A stretch of 64,000 nt of DNA, taken from JAGOEF01 sp964511665 (GTDB lineage: Bacteria; Bacteroidota; Bacteroidia; Bacteroidales; ML635J-15). The notes beneath the pieces are model-generated. The model saw only the letters and a list, made by a program, of their open reading frames with translations, was not told where the DNA came from and searched no databases. The DNA lies in the NCBI GenBank assembly GCA_964511665.1, contig CAZEHA010000004.1, positions 37,322 to 101,321 on the forward strand. Reading direction: 5' to 3'. Below, piece by piece: positions 19,571-30,100 of this stretch. Every line of letters begins with the position of its first letter. Within the stretch, counting starts at the first letter, position 1. The translations under genes were made by a program, and so were the position numbers.

Positions 19571-19606
19571 TCGCCTCAAAAAATTACATTTGTGGTCGTA
19601 ATTTTT

Positions 19607-19636
19607 TTGTAGATTTCGAAACAATGCTTACATTTG
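19607..19636 (+). promoter_or_regulatory. Promoter of the L31 gene
   Basis: TTG at 19607-19609, a 19-base spacer, then TACATTTG at 19629-19636 match the Bacteroidota consensus TTG-N19-21-TAnnTTTG. A second TACATTTG (19585-19592) lies upstream without a clear -33 element. Confidence 0.75.
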
Positions 19637-19677
19637 CAACCCGAATTTTGAATAATGGGCAATAAATAAGTACGAAA

Positions 19678-19941
19678 ATGAAAGAAAACTTGCATCCTAA
19701 AAATTACCGACTGGTGGCATTCAAAGATATGTCGAACGAACACGTTTTTATTACCCGTTCAGCTGCCAACACCAAAGAAACCATCGAAATCGACGGTGTA
19801 ACCTATCCTTTGTATAAACTCGAGATATCGAACACATCTCATCCGTTTTATACCGGAAAAATGAAGCTTGTTGATACTGCAGGCCGTGTTGATAAATTCC
19901 GCAACCGCTATCAGAAACACATCGAAAAAAATCAAAAATAA
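19678..19941 (+). CDS. rpmE2: 50S ribosomal protein L31, type B
   Basis: 87 residues. L31 bridges the large and small ribosomal subunits. The HPKNYRLVAFKDMSN start and SNTSHPFYTGK segment (about 57-67) are typical. There is no cysteine, so this is the zinc-free (C-minus, YkgM-like) form, which in other bacteria replaces the zinc form during zinc shortage; here it may be the only copy, but that cannot be seen. It has its own strong promoter and a strong terminator at 19976. Confidence 0.96.
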   Translation: MKENLHPKNYRLVAFKDMSNEHVFITRSAANTKETIEIDGVTYPLYKLEISNTSHPFYTGKMKLVDTAGRVDKFRNRYQKHIEKNQK

Positions 19942-19975
19942 AGCGAAAAATTTTCGCCGATACAATATTTATTGT

Positions 19976-20004
19976 AAAAAGCTCTGTGTTTTACAGGGCT
20001 TTTT
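19976..20004 (+). terminator. Rho-independent terminator of the L31 gene
   Basis: A perfect 12-bp stem with one G/U pair (AAAAAGCTCTGT with ACAGGGCTTTTT) encloses a GTTTT loop and is followed by a T-rich run. A second small inverted repeat, GCGAAAA/TTTTCGC, lies at 19943-19957 just after the L31 stop. Confidence 0.85.
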
Positions 20005-20031
20005 CTATTTTTAAGTCAAAATTCTCAATCG

Positions 20032-21213
20032 ATGAAACACTTCATACTTTCGGATGCCGGGTTGCATACACAAATGCTACCATTAAGCTACACACGTCCA
20101 GTTGCCGAAATAAGAACCGGTATATTAAGTAATGCCGAACGCTGGAAAAAACTATTGTCAACAGAAATAAGCTACATTACCCGTGATTATCTGCAAGAAA
20201 AATATTCGCGCCATGTTGCCGATATTAATTGTGTAATAAATGCTTCGGTAATTGCCGATAAAAAATTGGCATCACAAGTACAAAGCTTGAACCAAGGTTC
20301 GTTGGTAAAAAAAGGGAAAACCATAGCTGCCGTGTATAAGGCAAGCGACATTGTCGAAAATTTCAGCATTTTGCCACAGCCCATAACCGAATACGATGGT
20401 GATGTTCATTTTGCTGAAACACCTTATCACATTTTTGGTTTGGCAGGCATTGCGCTGAATATAGATTTTGATATACTTATCGAAGGCAAAACATCGGAAG
20501 CATTGAGCACAACCAATACGGTAATTGGTAAGCATCCGGTATTTATAGAAGCCGGAGCAAAAGCCGAAGCTTCAATTTTCAATACCACGAACGGTCCTAT
20601 ATATCTCGGGAAAAATGCCGAAGTGATGGAGGGTTGCATGATTAGAGGCCCATTTGCGCTAGGCGACTATTCGGTGCTGAAAATGGGATCTAAAATATAC
20701 GGACCCACCAGCATTGGTCCACACTCGAAAGTAGGCGGTGAATTGAACAATGTGGTGATTTTGGGGTTATCGAATAAAGCGCATGATGGATTTTTAGGCA
20801 ATAGTGTAATAGGTGAATGGTGTAATTTAGGCGCCGACACCAACAACTCGAACCTAAAAAACAACTACGCCGAAGTTAAATTATGGAACTACGAAAAAAA
20901 TAGATTTGTGAATACGGGATTGCAATTTTGCGGCTTAATCATGGGAGACCACTCAAAATGTGGCATCAATACCATGTTCAACACAGGCACTGTGGTGGGT
21001 GTGAGTGCCAACATATTCGGAGATGGCTTTCCCCGCAATTTTATTCCGTCGTTTAGCTGGGGGGGCGCAGCCGGCTTTAAAACCTACCAATTAGATAAAG
21101 CACTGGAAACAGTAGCCTTGGTAATGAACAGGAGAGGGCTTGAGCTTTGTGATACCGACAAAAAAATATTAAACACGATTTTTGAAATTAGCGATGTTTA
21201 CCGAAGCTATTAA
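20032..21213 (+). CDS. GlmU-like protein with left-handed beta-helix
   Basis: 393 residues. The N-terminal half aligns in layout with sugar-nucleotidyltransferases, but the normal GxGxRxxP pyrophosphorylase loop is replaced by SDAGLHTQMLPLSYTRPVAE (8-27). The C-terminal half (about 165-345) is a hexapeptide-repeat beta-helix (IYLGKNAEVMEGCMI, HSKVGGELNNVVI, DHSKCGINTMFNTGTVVG) like the acetyltransferase half of GlmU. Bacteroidota homologues are often labelled glucose-1-phosphate thymidylyltransferase. Whether it transfers nucleotides, acyl groups or both is open. A -7-like TATTTTTA (20006-20013) lies just upstream. Confidence 0.8.
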   Translation: MKHFILSDAGLHTQMLPLSYTRPVAEIRTGILSNAERWKKLLSTEISYITRDYLQEKYSRHVADINCVINASVIADKKLASQVQSLNQGSLVKKGKTIAAVYKASDIVENFSILPQPITEYDGDVHFAETPYHIFGLAGIALNIDFDILIEGKTSEALSTTNTVIGKHPVFIEAGAKAEASIFNTTNGPIYLGKNAEVMEGCMIRGPFALGDYSVLKMGSKIYGPTSIGPHSKVGGELNNVVILGLSNKAHDGFLGNSVIGEWCNLGADTNNSNLKNNYAEVKLWNYEKNRFVNTGLQFCGLIMGDHSKCGINTMFNTGTVVGVSANIFGDGFPRNFIPSFSWGGAAGFKTYQLDKALETVALVMNRRGLELCDTDKKILNTIFEISDVYRSY

Positions 21214-21295
21214 ACGGCATGGCACAGCAATTGCCTAATATATTTTTATATAGAGAAAAGGCCGCATGTGCCAATATGACATTATTATAAACACA

Positions 21296-23749
21296 ATGAG
21301 AGCATTTAAAAATTCTTTACTGGAATCGCTGTCGCTGTCGCATCTTGAAGATGATGCTGAGTTTATTCCTATTTTAGGATTCGACGACGACGACCAGCGC
21401 GAATCCACCAGCATACCCAAATTACTTCCTATTCTGCCATTGCGCAACACCGTACTTTTTCCGGGTGTGGTGATGCCCCTCACCGTTGGAAGGAGTAAAT
21501 CGTTTCAATTGGTTCAGGAGGTGTATGCAGGCAACAAATTGCTAGGAACGGTATCTCAAACTGAAGCCTCGATAGAGGACCCCACTGGCGACGATCTTTT
21601 TAAGACAGGCACTTTAGCACGCATTCTTAAAATTATAGAGATGCCCGACGAAACCATATCGGTTATAATTCAGGGTAAAAAAAGAATCGAGATACAGGAA
21701 ATTGTTGAAACAGAGCCCTATTTTAAGGGCAGGGTGCGCATTCTTTCCGATTTAAAACCTGCAGATACCGACAATGAGTTTTCGGCTATTGTAAGCACTC
21801 TGAAAGACTTGTCGCTAAAGATTATAAAATTGAGTAGTTCCATTCCCAAAGAGGTTGCTTTCGCAATAAAAAACATCGATAACTCATCGTTTCTTATCAA
21901 TTTTATTTGTTCAAACAGCGACATACAACCTTACGACAAGCAAAAACTGCTCGAAACCGATGACCTTAAAGAACGGGCCATTCATCTGATGGAACTGCTA
22001 ACAAAGCAAATACAGATGCTCGAATTGAAAAACGACATTCAGGCAAAAGTTAAAAAAGACCTCGACCAGCAACAAAAAGAGTACTTGCTTCATCAGCAAA
22101 TGAAGACCATTCAGGAAGAGTTGGGCGGCAACCCGATAGAGCAGGATATCAGAGAAATGAGAGAGAGAGCAAGCAAGAAAATCTGGTCGGAAGAGGTAAA
22201 AAACCATTTCGACAAAGAGCTTCAAAAATTGCAAAGTTTAAACCCTGCAGCAGCAGAATTTTCGGTGCAAATAAATTACATCCACACCCTTCTCGATTTG
22301 CCATGGGGTGAATATACACACGATAATTTCGATCTGAAACATGCCGCATCGGTTCTCGATGCCGATCATTACGGGCTCGATGAAGTAAAGAAACGAATAC
22401 TCGAACATTTGGCTGTACTCAAATTAAAAGGAGATTTAAAATCGCCCATTATTTGTTTAGTTGGCCCTCCGGGAGTGGGAAAAACCAGTTTAGGCCGATC
22501 GGTTGCACGCGCCTTGGGTCGCAAATATGCCAGAATGTCACTGGGTGGTTTACACGATGAATCGGAAATACGTGGTCACCGAAAAACCTACATCGGGGCT
22601 ATGCCCGGAAGAATTATTCAAAATATTAAAAAAGTAAAATCTTCGAATCCGGTGTTCATGCTCGACGAAATTGACAAGGTGGGTAAAGATTTCAGAGGCG
22701 ACCCATCGTCGGCATTGCTCGAAGTACTCGACCCGGAACAAAATTCAGAGTTTCACGATAACTTTCTTGAAATAGAGTACGACCTGTCGAAAGTACTTTT
22801 TATTGCTACGGCCAATACTACTCAAAGTATCAATCCGGCACTTCTCGACCGTATGGAAATTATAGAAGTGAGCGGATATATAATAAACGAGAAAACCGAA
22901 ATAGCGCGCAGGCACCTTATTCCCAAACAGCTTGAAGCCCATGGGCTGAAAAAGAAACATTTACAATTCGACCCCGACATTATCGAATATATTATAGAAA
23001 ATTACACTCGCGAATCGGGTGTGAGGATGCTCGACAAAACCATTGCCAAAGTTGCTCGTCAGGTTGCTCTTAAAGTAGCTGTGCGTGAGAAATACAACAA
23101 AAAACCGGCAATTTCGGAGGTTGAAAACTATTTGGGAAACCGAAAAATATATAAGGAGAAATATCAGGGAAACGAGATTGCGGGTGTGGTAACAGGTTTG
23201 GCCTGGACAGCCACCGGCGGCGATATTTTGTATATTGAAACCAGTTTGTCGAAAGGCAAAGGGAATCTTACCTTAACCGGAAATCTGGGAGAAGTAATGA
23301 AAGAGTCGGCAGTAATTGCTTTGGAATATATTAAAGCACATTCTGAACTATTGCAGCTCGATGCTACCGTATTCGAAAAATGGAATATCCATATTCATGT
23401 TCCCGAAGGAGCTATACCAAAAGACGGTCCTTCGGCCGGGATAACTATGGCACTCTCTATTGCCTCGGCTCTAACACAACGTAAGGTGCGAAAAGGCGTT
23501 GCCATGACCGGAGAAATAACACTTCGAGGCAAGGTGCTGCCTGTTGGTGGCGTAAAAGAAAAGATTTTAGCAGCCAAACGTGCCGGTATTTCTGATATCG
23601 TGCTATCATCCGAAAACAAAAAAGATGTTGCCGATATCAATTCGCTCTATGTTGATGGTCTAAGCTTTCACTATGTCGATACCATACTTGATGTGCTTGA
23701 ATTTGCATTAAACACCGAACAAGTTGAAAACGCCAGGTTAATCGACTAA
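21296..23749 (+). CDS. lon: ATP-dependent protease La (Lon)
   Basis: 817 residues from the ATG at 21296 (MRAFKNSLLES); an ATG at 21266 would add ten residues and is not conserved. Lon degrades misfolded and regulatory proteins in the cytoplasm. The N-terminal LON substrate domain (about 40-240, LPILPLRNTVLFPGVVMPL) is followed by the AAA+ domain with Walker A GPPGVGKTS and Walker B VFMLDEIDKVG. The serine-lysine protease domain has the catalytic Ser in DGPSAG (Ser713) and the catalytic Lys in the GGVKEKILAAKRAG segment. All key residues are present. Confidence 0.97.
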   Translation: MRAFKNSLLESLSLSHLEDDAEFIPILGFDDDDQRESTSIPKLLPILPLRNTVLFPGVVMPLTVGRSKSFQLVQEVYAGNKLLGTVSQTEASIEDPTGDDLFKTGTLARILKIIEMPDETISVIIQGKKRIEIQEIVETEPYFKGRVRILSDLKPADTDNEFSAIVSTLKDLSLKIIKLSSSIPKEVAFAIKNIDNSSFLINFICSNSDIQPYDKQKLLETDDLKERAIHLMELLTKQIQMLELKNDIQAKVKKDLDQQQKEYLLHQQMKTIQEELGGNPIEQDIREMRERASKKIWSEEVKNHFDKELQKLQSLNPAAAEFSVQINYIHTLLDLPWGEYTHDNFDLKHAASVLDADHYGLDEVKKRILEHLAVLKLKGDLKSPIICLVGPPGVGKTSLGRSVARALGRKYARMSLGGLHDESEIRGHRKTYIGAMPGRIIQNIKKVKSSNPVFMLDEIDKVGKDFRGDPSSALLEVLDPEQNSEFHDNFLEIEYDLSKVLFIATANTTQSINPALLDRMEIIEVSGYIINEKTEIARRHLIPKQLEAHGLKKKHLQFDPDIIEYIIENYTRESGVRMLDKTIAKVARQVALKVAVREKYNKKPAISEVENYLGNRKIYKEKYQGNEIAGVVTGLAWTATGGDILYIETSLSKGKGNLTLTGNLGEVMKESAVIALEYIKAHSELLQLDATVFEKWNIHIHVPEGAIPKDGPSAGITMALSIASALTQRKVRKGVAMTGEITLRGKVLPVGGVKEKILAAKRAGISDIVLSSENKKDVADINSLYVDGLSFHYVDTILDVLEFALNTEQVENARLID

Positions 23750-23821
23750 TTTGGTTTGTGTTGCTTAATTCTCTTGAATAGCCATCGGAAGTGTATTGCA
23801 TCAATGGGCTAATTCTTTTAT

Positions 23822-23829
23822 TATTTTTG
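23822..23829 (+). promoter_or_regulatory. -7 box directly before the porin start
   Basis: TATTTTTG matches TAnnTTTG. A TTG lies at 23796-23798 with a 23-base spacer, slightly long. The box ends four bases before the ATG at 23834, so transcription would begin at or next to the start codon. Confidence 0.5.
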
Positions 23830-23833
23830 CAGT

Positions 23834-25675
23834 ATGATAAAATTAGTTTTTGTAATAGCAATATTGTTTTCGGCTTATAGTTTAATGGCTCAACACGAAG
23901 GCATAGAGCGACATTTTAGTGAATATGTTCACGGCGATTTTATTGTTGCCGAAAATAATTATTCCTCCGATACACTTACCGATTATTTTCATATTTTCGG
24001 TGCAAAGAATCCCTTTTTGTTTTCAACAGGCAATGCAGGTGGAGCTCATACACCGGCTTTCTTTATCGATAGATACCCACAGCATGAATTTGTGTTTTTA
24101 ACACCCTATACACCTTTTATTAGCAATAGTGGCAATTCAAAGTTTTTTAATGTTCGTAAGCCATTTACAACAGTCAGTTTTATTGGTGGAACGAAACAAA
24201 TGGATAATATTTCGTTTATTCATACCCAAAACATAAAACCCTGGCTGAATTTTGGAGCCGAATACAGTTCTCTGAATTCAAAGGGCCAGTATGCGCGGCA
24301 ACAACTTAAGAGCCATAAGGCCGATTTGTGGATTGATTATTCTAAAGACAGGTATTCGGCATATATTCGCTTTCTTCACAACAAAATATCGCACGAAAAC
24401 AACGGAGGAATTGGTTCTGATTACGACTTTGAGCAGCGGGTGCAACGTCCCGAAAACCTGTCGGTAGCACTACTGTATTCAACCACACAACTTGCACAAA
24501 CGGGTATTGTTTTTACCCACGAATACATTCCCGGTAGTTTTGTTCGCGACAGCATGATATCGGGAACCGACACCTTGGTTACAAAAAAATACAATTCTCG
24601 TTTCAGAATAAGTCACAATATATCGTTGAACCGCTATTACCGCATTTACGAAGACAAGCCGTCGGCGTTTTACAGCAATATATTCCTCGATTCGGTGCAA
24701 ACATTCGACAGTTTGGGGCTCCGCAAAATTCACAACTCGTTAATGCTTAAATATATTGTTCGTTCCGGCGAAGGAAGGCTTACCGAAAGTGGTATTGCAG
24801 CGGGTGTAATAAGCGATTTAGCCTGGTATAATATGGCTGCCGGCGATTTCAGTAATTACATACGGGCTTTGTGGTTTTCGAAACGCGAGAAGTTATTATT
24901 GAGTATAAGCGGCAATTTCGGCTTTACCGGACATCATGCAGGGGATATTCATGTAGATGCAGAAGCACTTTATAGCACAGGCACCGACAACAAACATGAG
25001 TTTGGCATCAAATCGAAAATTGATATATTTCATCAAGACGATTTTTACAATTCCTATCTGTCGAATCATTTTATATGGAGTATTCCTGATGATACCGAAC
25101 AAAAGGCCAATCTGGGCTTAAGTTATTCAAATACCCAATATGCTTTTGGTACAGAAGTTCACTATTATTACCTGCACCGCTATCTGTACTTCGATGCCAT
25201 GGCAATGCCTGCATTCAACTCCGATCCTTGTAATATAGTTTCGGCCACTGTAAACAAGCATATAAGATTTGGCATATTAAACTGGTACAATCACATACAG
25301 GCTCAATATATTAGCGACAATACCGCCTATTCGCTGCCGGCCATGGGGCTGTATAGTTCTTTGTATGTAAAAGCACCGGTATTGAAAAATAAAATGATTT
25401 TTCAGGCGGGTATCGATGCCCGCTATATGACTACCTCGGGTGGTTTTGCTTATATGCCGGCAACCGGAGTTTTTTACAGCAATCAAACCAAAGAATATGG
25501 CAATTTTGTAATTCTCGATTTTCATTCCACAATAAAAATTAAACGTTTCAGGGCTTTTGTAAAAGTGTCACATTTCAACGAAGCCTTTATGGCGGCCAAC
25601 TATTATAGCCTTTTGCATTATCCGGCCAATCCGTTGGCTTTTAACTTTGGTATAAGCTGGGAATTCTACGACTAG
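23834..25675 (+). CDS. Putative outer-membrane porin (beta-barrel)
   Basis: 613 residues. The signal peptide is MIKLVFVIAILFSAYSLMAQ. The rest is rich in alternating hydrophobic and aromatic strands (for example YSAYIRFLHNK, RYYRIYEDK, LLLSISGNFGF) and ends in a C-terminal aromatic strand FNFGISWEFYD, as in outer-membrane barrels. It matches the Bacteroidota 'putative porin' family in length and layout. The transported solute is unknown. The lytic transglycosylase gene follows after 10 bases, so the two likely share a transcript. Confidence 0.82.
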   Translation: MIKLVFVIAILFSAYSLMAQHEGIERHFSEYVHGDFIVAENNYSSDTLTDYFHIFGAKNPFLFSTGNAGGAHTPAFFIDRYPQHEFVFLTPYTPFISNSGNSKFFNVRKPFTTVSFIGGTKQMDNISFIHTQNIKPWLNFGAEYSSLNSKGQYARQQLKSHKADLWIDYSKDRYSAYIRFLHNKISHENNGGIGSDYDFEQRVQRPENLSVALLYSTTQLAQTGIVFTHEYIPGSFVRDSMISGTDTLVTKKYNSRFRISHNISLNRYYRIYEDKPSAFYSNIFLDSVQTFDSLGLRKIHNSLMLKYIVRSGEGRLTESGIAAGVISDLAWYNMAAGDFSNYIRALWFSKREKLLLSISGNFGFTGHHAGDIHVDAEALYSTGTDNKHEFGIKSKIDIFHQDDFYNSYLSNHFIWSIPDDTEQKANLGLSYSNTQYAFGTEVHYYYLHRYLYFDAMAMPAFNSDPCNIVSATVNKHIRFGILNWYNHIQAQYISDNTAYSLPAMGLYSSLYVKAPVLKNKMIFQAGIDARYMTTSGGFAYMPATGVFYSNQTKEYGNFVILDFHSTIKIKRFRAFVKVSHFNEAFMAANYYSLLHYPANPLAFNFGISWEFYD

Positions 25676-25685
25676 CTTTTGTAAT

Positions 25686-27086
25686 ATGAGGGAAAGAAAC
25701 ACATATTTCGTTGTTTTGCTTGTTTTGTTATTTGCAGCAGTTGTAATTACATCGTGCAGCACCCCCGAACGCTCTCACGATTACACGGGATTGTTCTCTT
25801 CCGATTTTCGAAATATAGTTGAAGGCGATACATTGATTGCAGTAACAGCTACGAACTCGACCGATTATTTTATTTACCGTGGCACTCCTATGGGATTTCA
25901 GCTTGAGTTACTGCAACAGTTTGCAACACAGATGGGTGTTCAACTCAAAATTATTGTTGAAAACGATATCGAGAAGAGTATTTCGATGCTGGTTACAGGT
26001 CAATGTCATTTGGTAGCTCAGCGTCGGCTGTCGGGAATGTGCAAGCTGAACCTGATTGGGTATTCTGATGCGCTGGCTGGTGCGCAACCGATATTGGTGC
26101 AACGATACCGGAGCGATATGATTGAAGACTTTGGTGAATTGTCGGGCAAAACCATTCATCTGGCAAAATCGACAGTTATGGCCAGTCACTTAAAGCGATA
26201 TGCCTTAAAAAATGGCATTAGCTTAGATATTGTTGAAGTAGACAGTCTCGATGCCGAGCAAATGCTTGAGGCGGTATCGAAATCGGTATTCGATTATACT
26301 GTAATCGACGAGAACGTTGCAATTTTGTATTCGGGATACTACCAAAACCTGAATTATGGTGTAAAAGCCGGTGAGGCGTTGCATTTGAGCTGGGTGGTTT
26401 CGAAGCATTCCACCGCATTGCTCGATAGCATCAATACATGGATTGTTTCGGCATCAGATACTGAAACCATAGATAAACTATTCCGTAAATACTATCGACA
26501 TCGTTATGGAAGTAATGCCATCGACTTCAGCGACTACATCAATTACAAAGACAGAATTTCTCCTTTCGACGATTTAATAAAAATGCACAGCCAAACGCTC
26601 AACTGGGACTGGCGTTTACTGGCCTCGCTGATATATCAGGAATCGCGCTTTAATCCAAATGCAATTAGCTGGGCGGGAGCCATTGGCATCATGCAGCTTA
26701 TGCCCGAAACAGCAATGCTGTATGGCATTGATTCCAGTTCAAACGTAAGCGATCATATTGCTGCCGGAGTGACGCATTTAAAAAACATAGATGGTTTAAT
26801 ACCCGATTTTGTATGCGACAGCACCGACAGAATAAAAATTACAATGGCCGCCTACAACATTGGATATAGTCATTTGAAAGACGCTATGGCACTGGCCGAA
26901 AAATATGGTAGAAAGCACGATACGTGGAATAATAACATCGAATACTTTTTGATTCATCTATCTGATCCACGGTTCTATACCGATAGCGTGGTAAGTTCAG
27001 GGTATTGTCCGGGCAGGCTTGCCGTAGGCTTTGTTGATGTAATATTCGATCGGTATCAGCACTATTGCAACATAATTCCCGAATAA
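25686..27086 (+). CDS. MltF-like lipoprotein lytic transglycosylase
   Basis: 466 residues. A lipoprotein signal ends at ITSC (Cys at about residue 23). A periplasmic substrate-binding-like domain follows (about 40-265, IAVTATNSTDYFIYRGTPMG), then a lysozyme-like SLT domain (about 295-440). The catalytic Glu is in LIYQESRFNP and the fold motifs AGAIGIMQLMPETA and MAAYNIGYSHL are present. This domain order is that of MltF, which cuts peptidoglycan glycan strands to 1,6-anhydro ends. It sits in the outer membrane facing the periplasm. It is downstream of the porin in a probable operon. Confidence 0.92.
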   Translation: MRERNTYFVVLLVLLFAAVVITSCSTPERSHDYTGLFSSDFRNIVEGDTLIAVTATNSTDYFIYRGTPMGFQLELLQQFATQMGVQLKIIVENDIEKSISMLVTGQCHLVAQRRLSGMCKLNLIGYSDALAGAQPILVQRYRSDMIEDFGELSGKTIHLAKSTVMASHLKRYALKNGISLDIVEVDSLDAEQMLEAVSKSVFDYTVIDENVAILYSGYYQNLNYGVKAGEALHLSWVVSKHSTALLDSINTWIVSASDTETIDKLFRKYYRHRYGSNAIDFSDYINYKDRISPFDDLIKMHSQTLNWDWRLLASLIYQESRFNPNAISWAGAIGIMQLMPETAMLYGIDSSSNVSDHIAAGVTHLKNIDGLIPDFVCDSTDRIKITMAAYNIGYSHLKDAMALAEKYGRKHDTWNNNIEYFLIHLSDPRFYTDSVVSSGYCPGRLAVGFVDVIFDRYQHYCNIIPE

Positions 27087-27114
27087 TAGTGGAAATTAAG
27101 CTGTTGAAATCAAA

Positions 27115-30100
27115 TTAACGTAACAAATACATTTTACCGGTATCGTGCCTGAAATAGGTGTCGGCTTCCGAATCGCGGTGTTGCATATCTGAACCATTGA
27201 TGCGTGCTGTAATCCTGTAGAAATACACTCCGTTGGCCAGTCGGTCGCCATACATATCGGTACCATCCCAGGCAAACTCGCTTATATTACGTCCAATGCG
27301 TACCGGCCCCAACTCATATTTGTCGATAACTCTTACCAATTTTCCGGTGACAGTAAATATCTCGATGCGCAGATCATCGGGAATTTCGTGGCCGGTAAGT
27401 TCAAAAACAAAACGTGTTGATGTGCTGAATGGATTCGGATAATTCAATACGTGGGTAATGGCCGATGTTGTAATCACCTTAAAGCGCACCACATAATCGT
27501 AACTTCCCGACTCGTTGCCCGAGAGATCGGTGGCCTGAATGCGCAATTGATAGGTGCCATCGCTATGAAACATGGGCTTATAAAAGATTTTGCATGAATT
27601 ATCGGGTAGGTCGGCAGGAACAAAAAACATGTCGTATTCGGCACTATTGGCTTCGAAATACACCCTACGTTCGATGCCCTCGCTCACATCGCTAATAAAA
27701 ATCCTGAATACCGAGGTGTCGTTAAGGGCCAGGTACTTGTTTTCGTCTTTCAATCGTATGAGTATTTCGGGACGGGCCGAAACAATATCTCCATCCAAAA
27801 TTCTGATTCCATCGAAGCTGACATCGAGCAATGGGTTGGTTTTATCGGTACGAACATAGAAAAACTTCTGGGCAATATTGTTGAAGTGGTGTTGCTCAAT
27901 TTGGTCGTACACCCCTGTTTCAGGATTTATGGGATTATACTCAACCCAAACACTATTTAAACCTGTCATTCCCAACGTGTTTACCTCAATGGTATCAATA
28001 ATAATATCGCCTGCCGGGTGCGGTGTCAAGCGTTTTGTTTCGAGGGGGATAATTTGATTGTTATTGTCGAGTATCCAATATGCAACCAGCAGGCTGTCCA
28101 TATCGACACTACTTACATTGCGAGTGGCAACAGCAAATATCAGTTGATCTCCCTCATCGATGGTATCGCAACAAAACAGGTATCCATTGCCCGGATTAAT
28201 TGCTGTTTCGGGTGCCGCATCGTAATACAACTGCCATTTTTGCAATTGCGCGGGTGTTTTGGTTATGTCGTCGCGGGTATAGAATTGAAGTTTTAAACGT
28301 GAAAACTCCTCGGCATCGATTGTTTCGCCTAAATTGTTCAAAAGGTATGTATCTGGGCCAATGCTATCGATAAGAATTTGTTCGCTGTTGTTTGAACGTA
28401 AACCAATAATACTTACCGATACACTGTCGTTGGCGGGTTCAAGTGGCAGTTGATTCCAGTTGAATGTGTGCCAGTTGGATGCGGGACCAAGAATTGCTGA
28501 AAACATGTTGCCATAGTTGAAGTCGGTGTATAGATCGACCTGTATGTTGCATTCGGGATTGGCCACAGTACTATAGGTTTCGCGAATTGGCTCGCTAAAT
28601 CCCTTACGGCAAAAGAAGATGTAGGCCTGGTCGTTGGTTAAAGTGCGAATATTTGTAGCACCGAGGGATTCGAAAGTTGCTATTATGTTTTCGTCCCATT
28701 GCTCAAAATACCCATTCAAGAATGAATAGGCCAAAATATAGTGTCCATCGGGAATTGATAGCAGCATATTGTTCATTCGTTGCATATCTTCGGAACTATA
28801 GTCTGATTCACCCCAACCCGAACTGAAAACAAAGTAATAGTTTTCCCGTCCGCTGCTTCCGCATTGCGGATAATTTCGATGACCAAAATCAGTCCAATCG
28901 GAGGGATAAGCCAACAATGTTTCGGGATCGATTACGGCTATCATCATTGCCGACTGATTGCCGCAACAACCGTGGTCGCCAAAGCCGTTGTTCATGGCTC
29001 CGTCGATGGTAAAGCGTACATCGGAATAATTTAGAGATCCCAGATATCTCTTATTGTAACATTGCAAACTACGTGGTACTTCAATAAAATCGAATTTTCG
29101 AGAAGCTCTGTTATAATCGATAAACTGAAAGCTATTGTTTTTAAACTGAAAATAATGGGATTGGCTCCAGCCGTTCTTGCCTTGTATATACACAAACGAA
29201 CTTTCTTTCCACACGATACTGTCGGGGTTCGCATGGTTTCGCGCAATTCGCCAGTAGTACACCCTGTTTTCGGTAAGAGAAAGCGGAACTTGCCATTCAA
29301 TTATACCTCCCGACAAACTTAGCTGGTACGACAACATTGCTGATCCTGATATGCTATTGAACAAATCGGTGGTATCAAGTTCAAAAAGATAGGAGGCTTC
29401 CAATAAAAAAGGATCACCGGTAGAAGCAATCAGTTTCACCATGTTTTCGGGAATAATGGCAAACTCGAAGGGGTGTACGGGAAACAAATCGCCCGACCTC
29501 ACAAAAAAATTGATTCCGGCATAATTGTTCGATTCGTTCAATTCCTCGATATTATTCATCGCATCGACATATATCTCGATGCGGTTCATCCCCGGTCCAA
29601 AAACCTTATCGACGTGGAGTTTAATTACAGCTGTATCGCGATAAAAACAAGAGTTAAATATAACCTGATGTTCTGAGTTGCTGCCATCGGGAAAAGTTCT
29701 AAGCACATTCACAATAAACGGTTCTGCAGTTGCCCTTCCGATATTGGTAACCACAAAGCTTACATCGAAACTGTCGATAGCGGTGCTAATTTCGTCGGGG
29801 AAAAATTTAATGTCGGAAAGCTTGGTAGTTAAATCGGGTAATTCGAAATAATTTAAGGTAAGGGCAGGGTCGCCGTGAAGTGTGAATTCGTGGCAGGTAA
29901 TCTCCATTCGGGGATTGGTGAGATTTCCTTGTTGAACCGATTGAATGGTATTGATAATTTGAAAACCTAAGGGCAAACCATACATGAGGCTTGAAATGTT
30001 TCGATAGAGTTGTGTGGAGTAGAGGTTGAGGTATGTGGGAATTCCTTCGCCGACTGAGGCAAGAAAAGCAATGGCTCCCCGTTGGTTTTCGAGAACCCAT

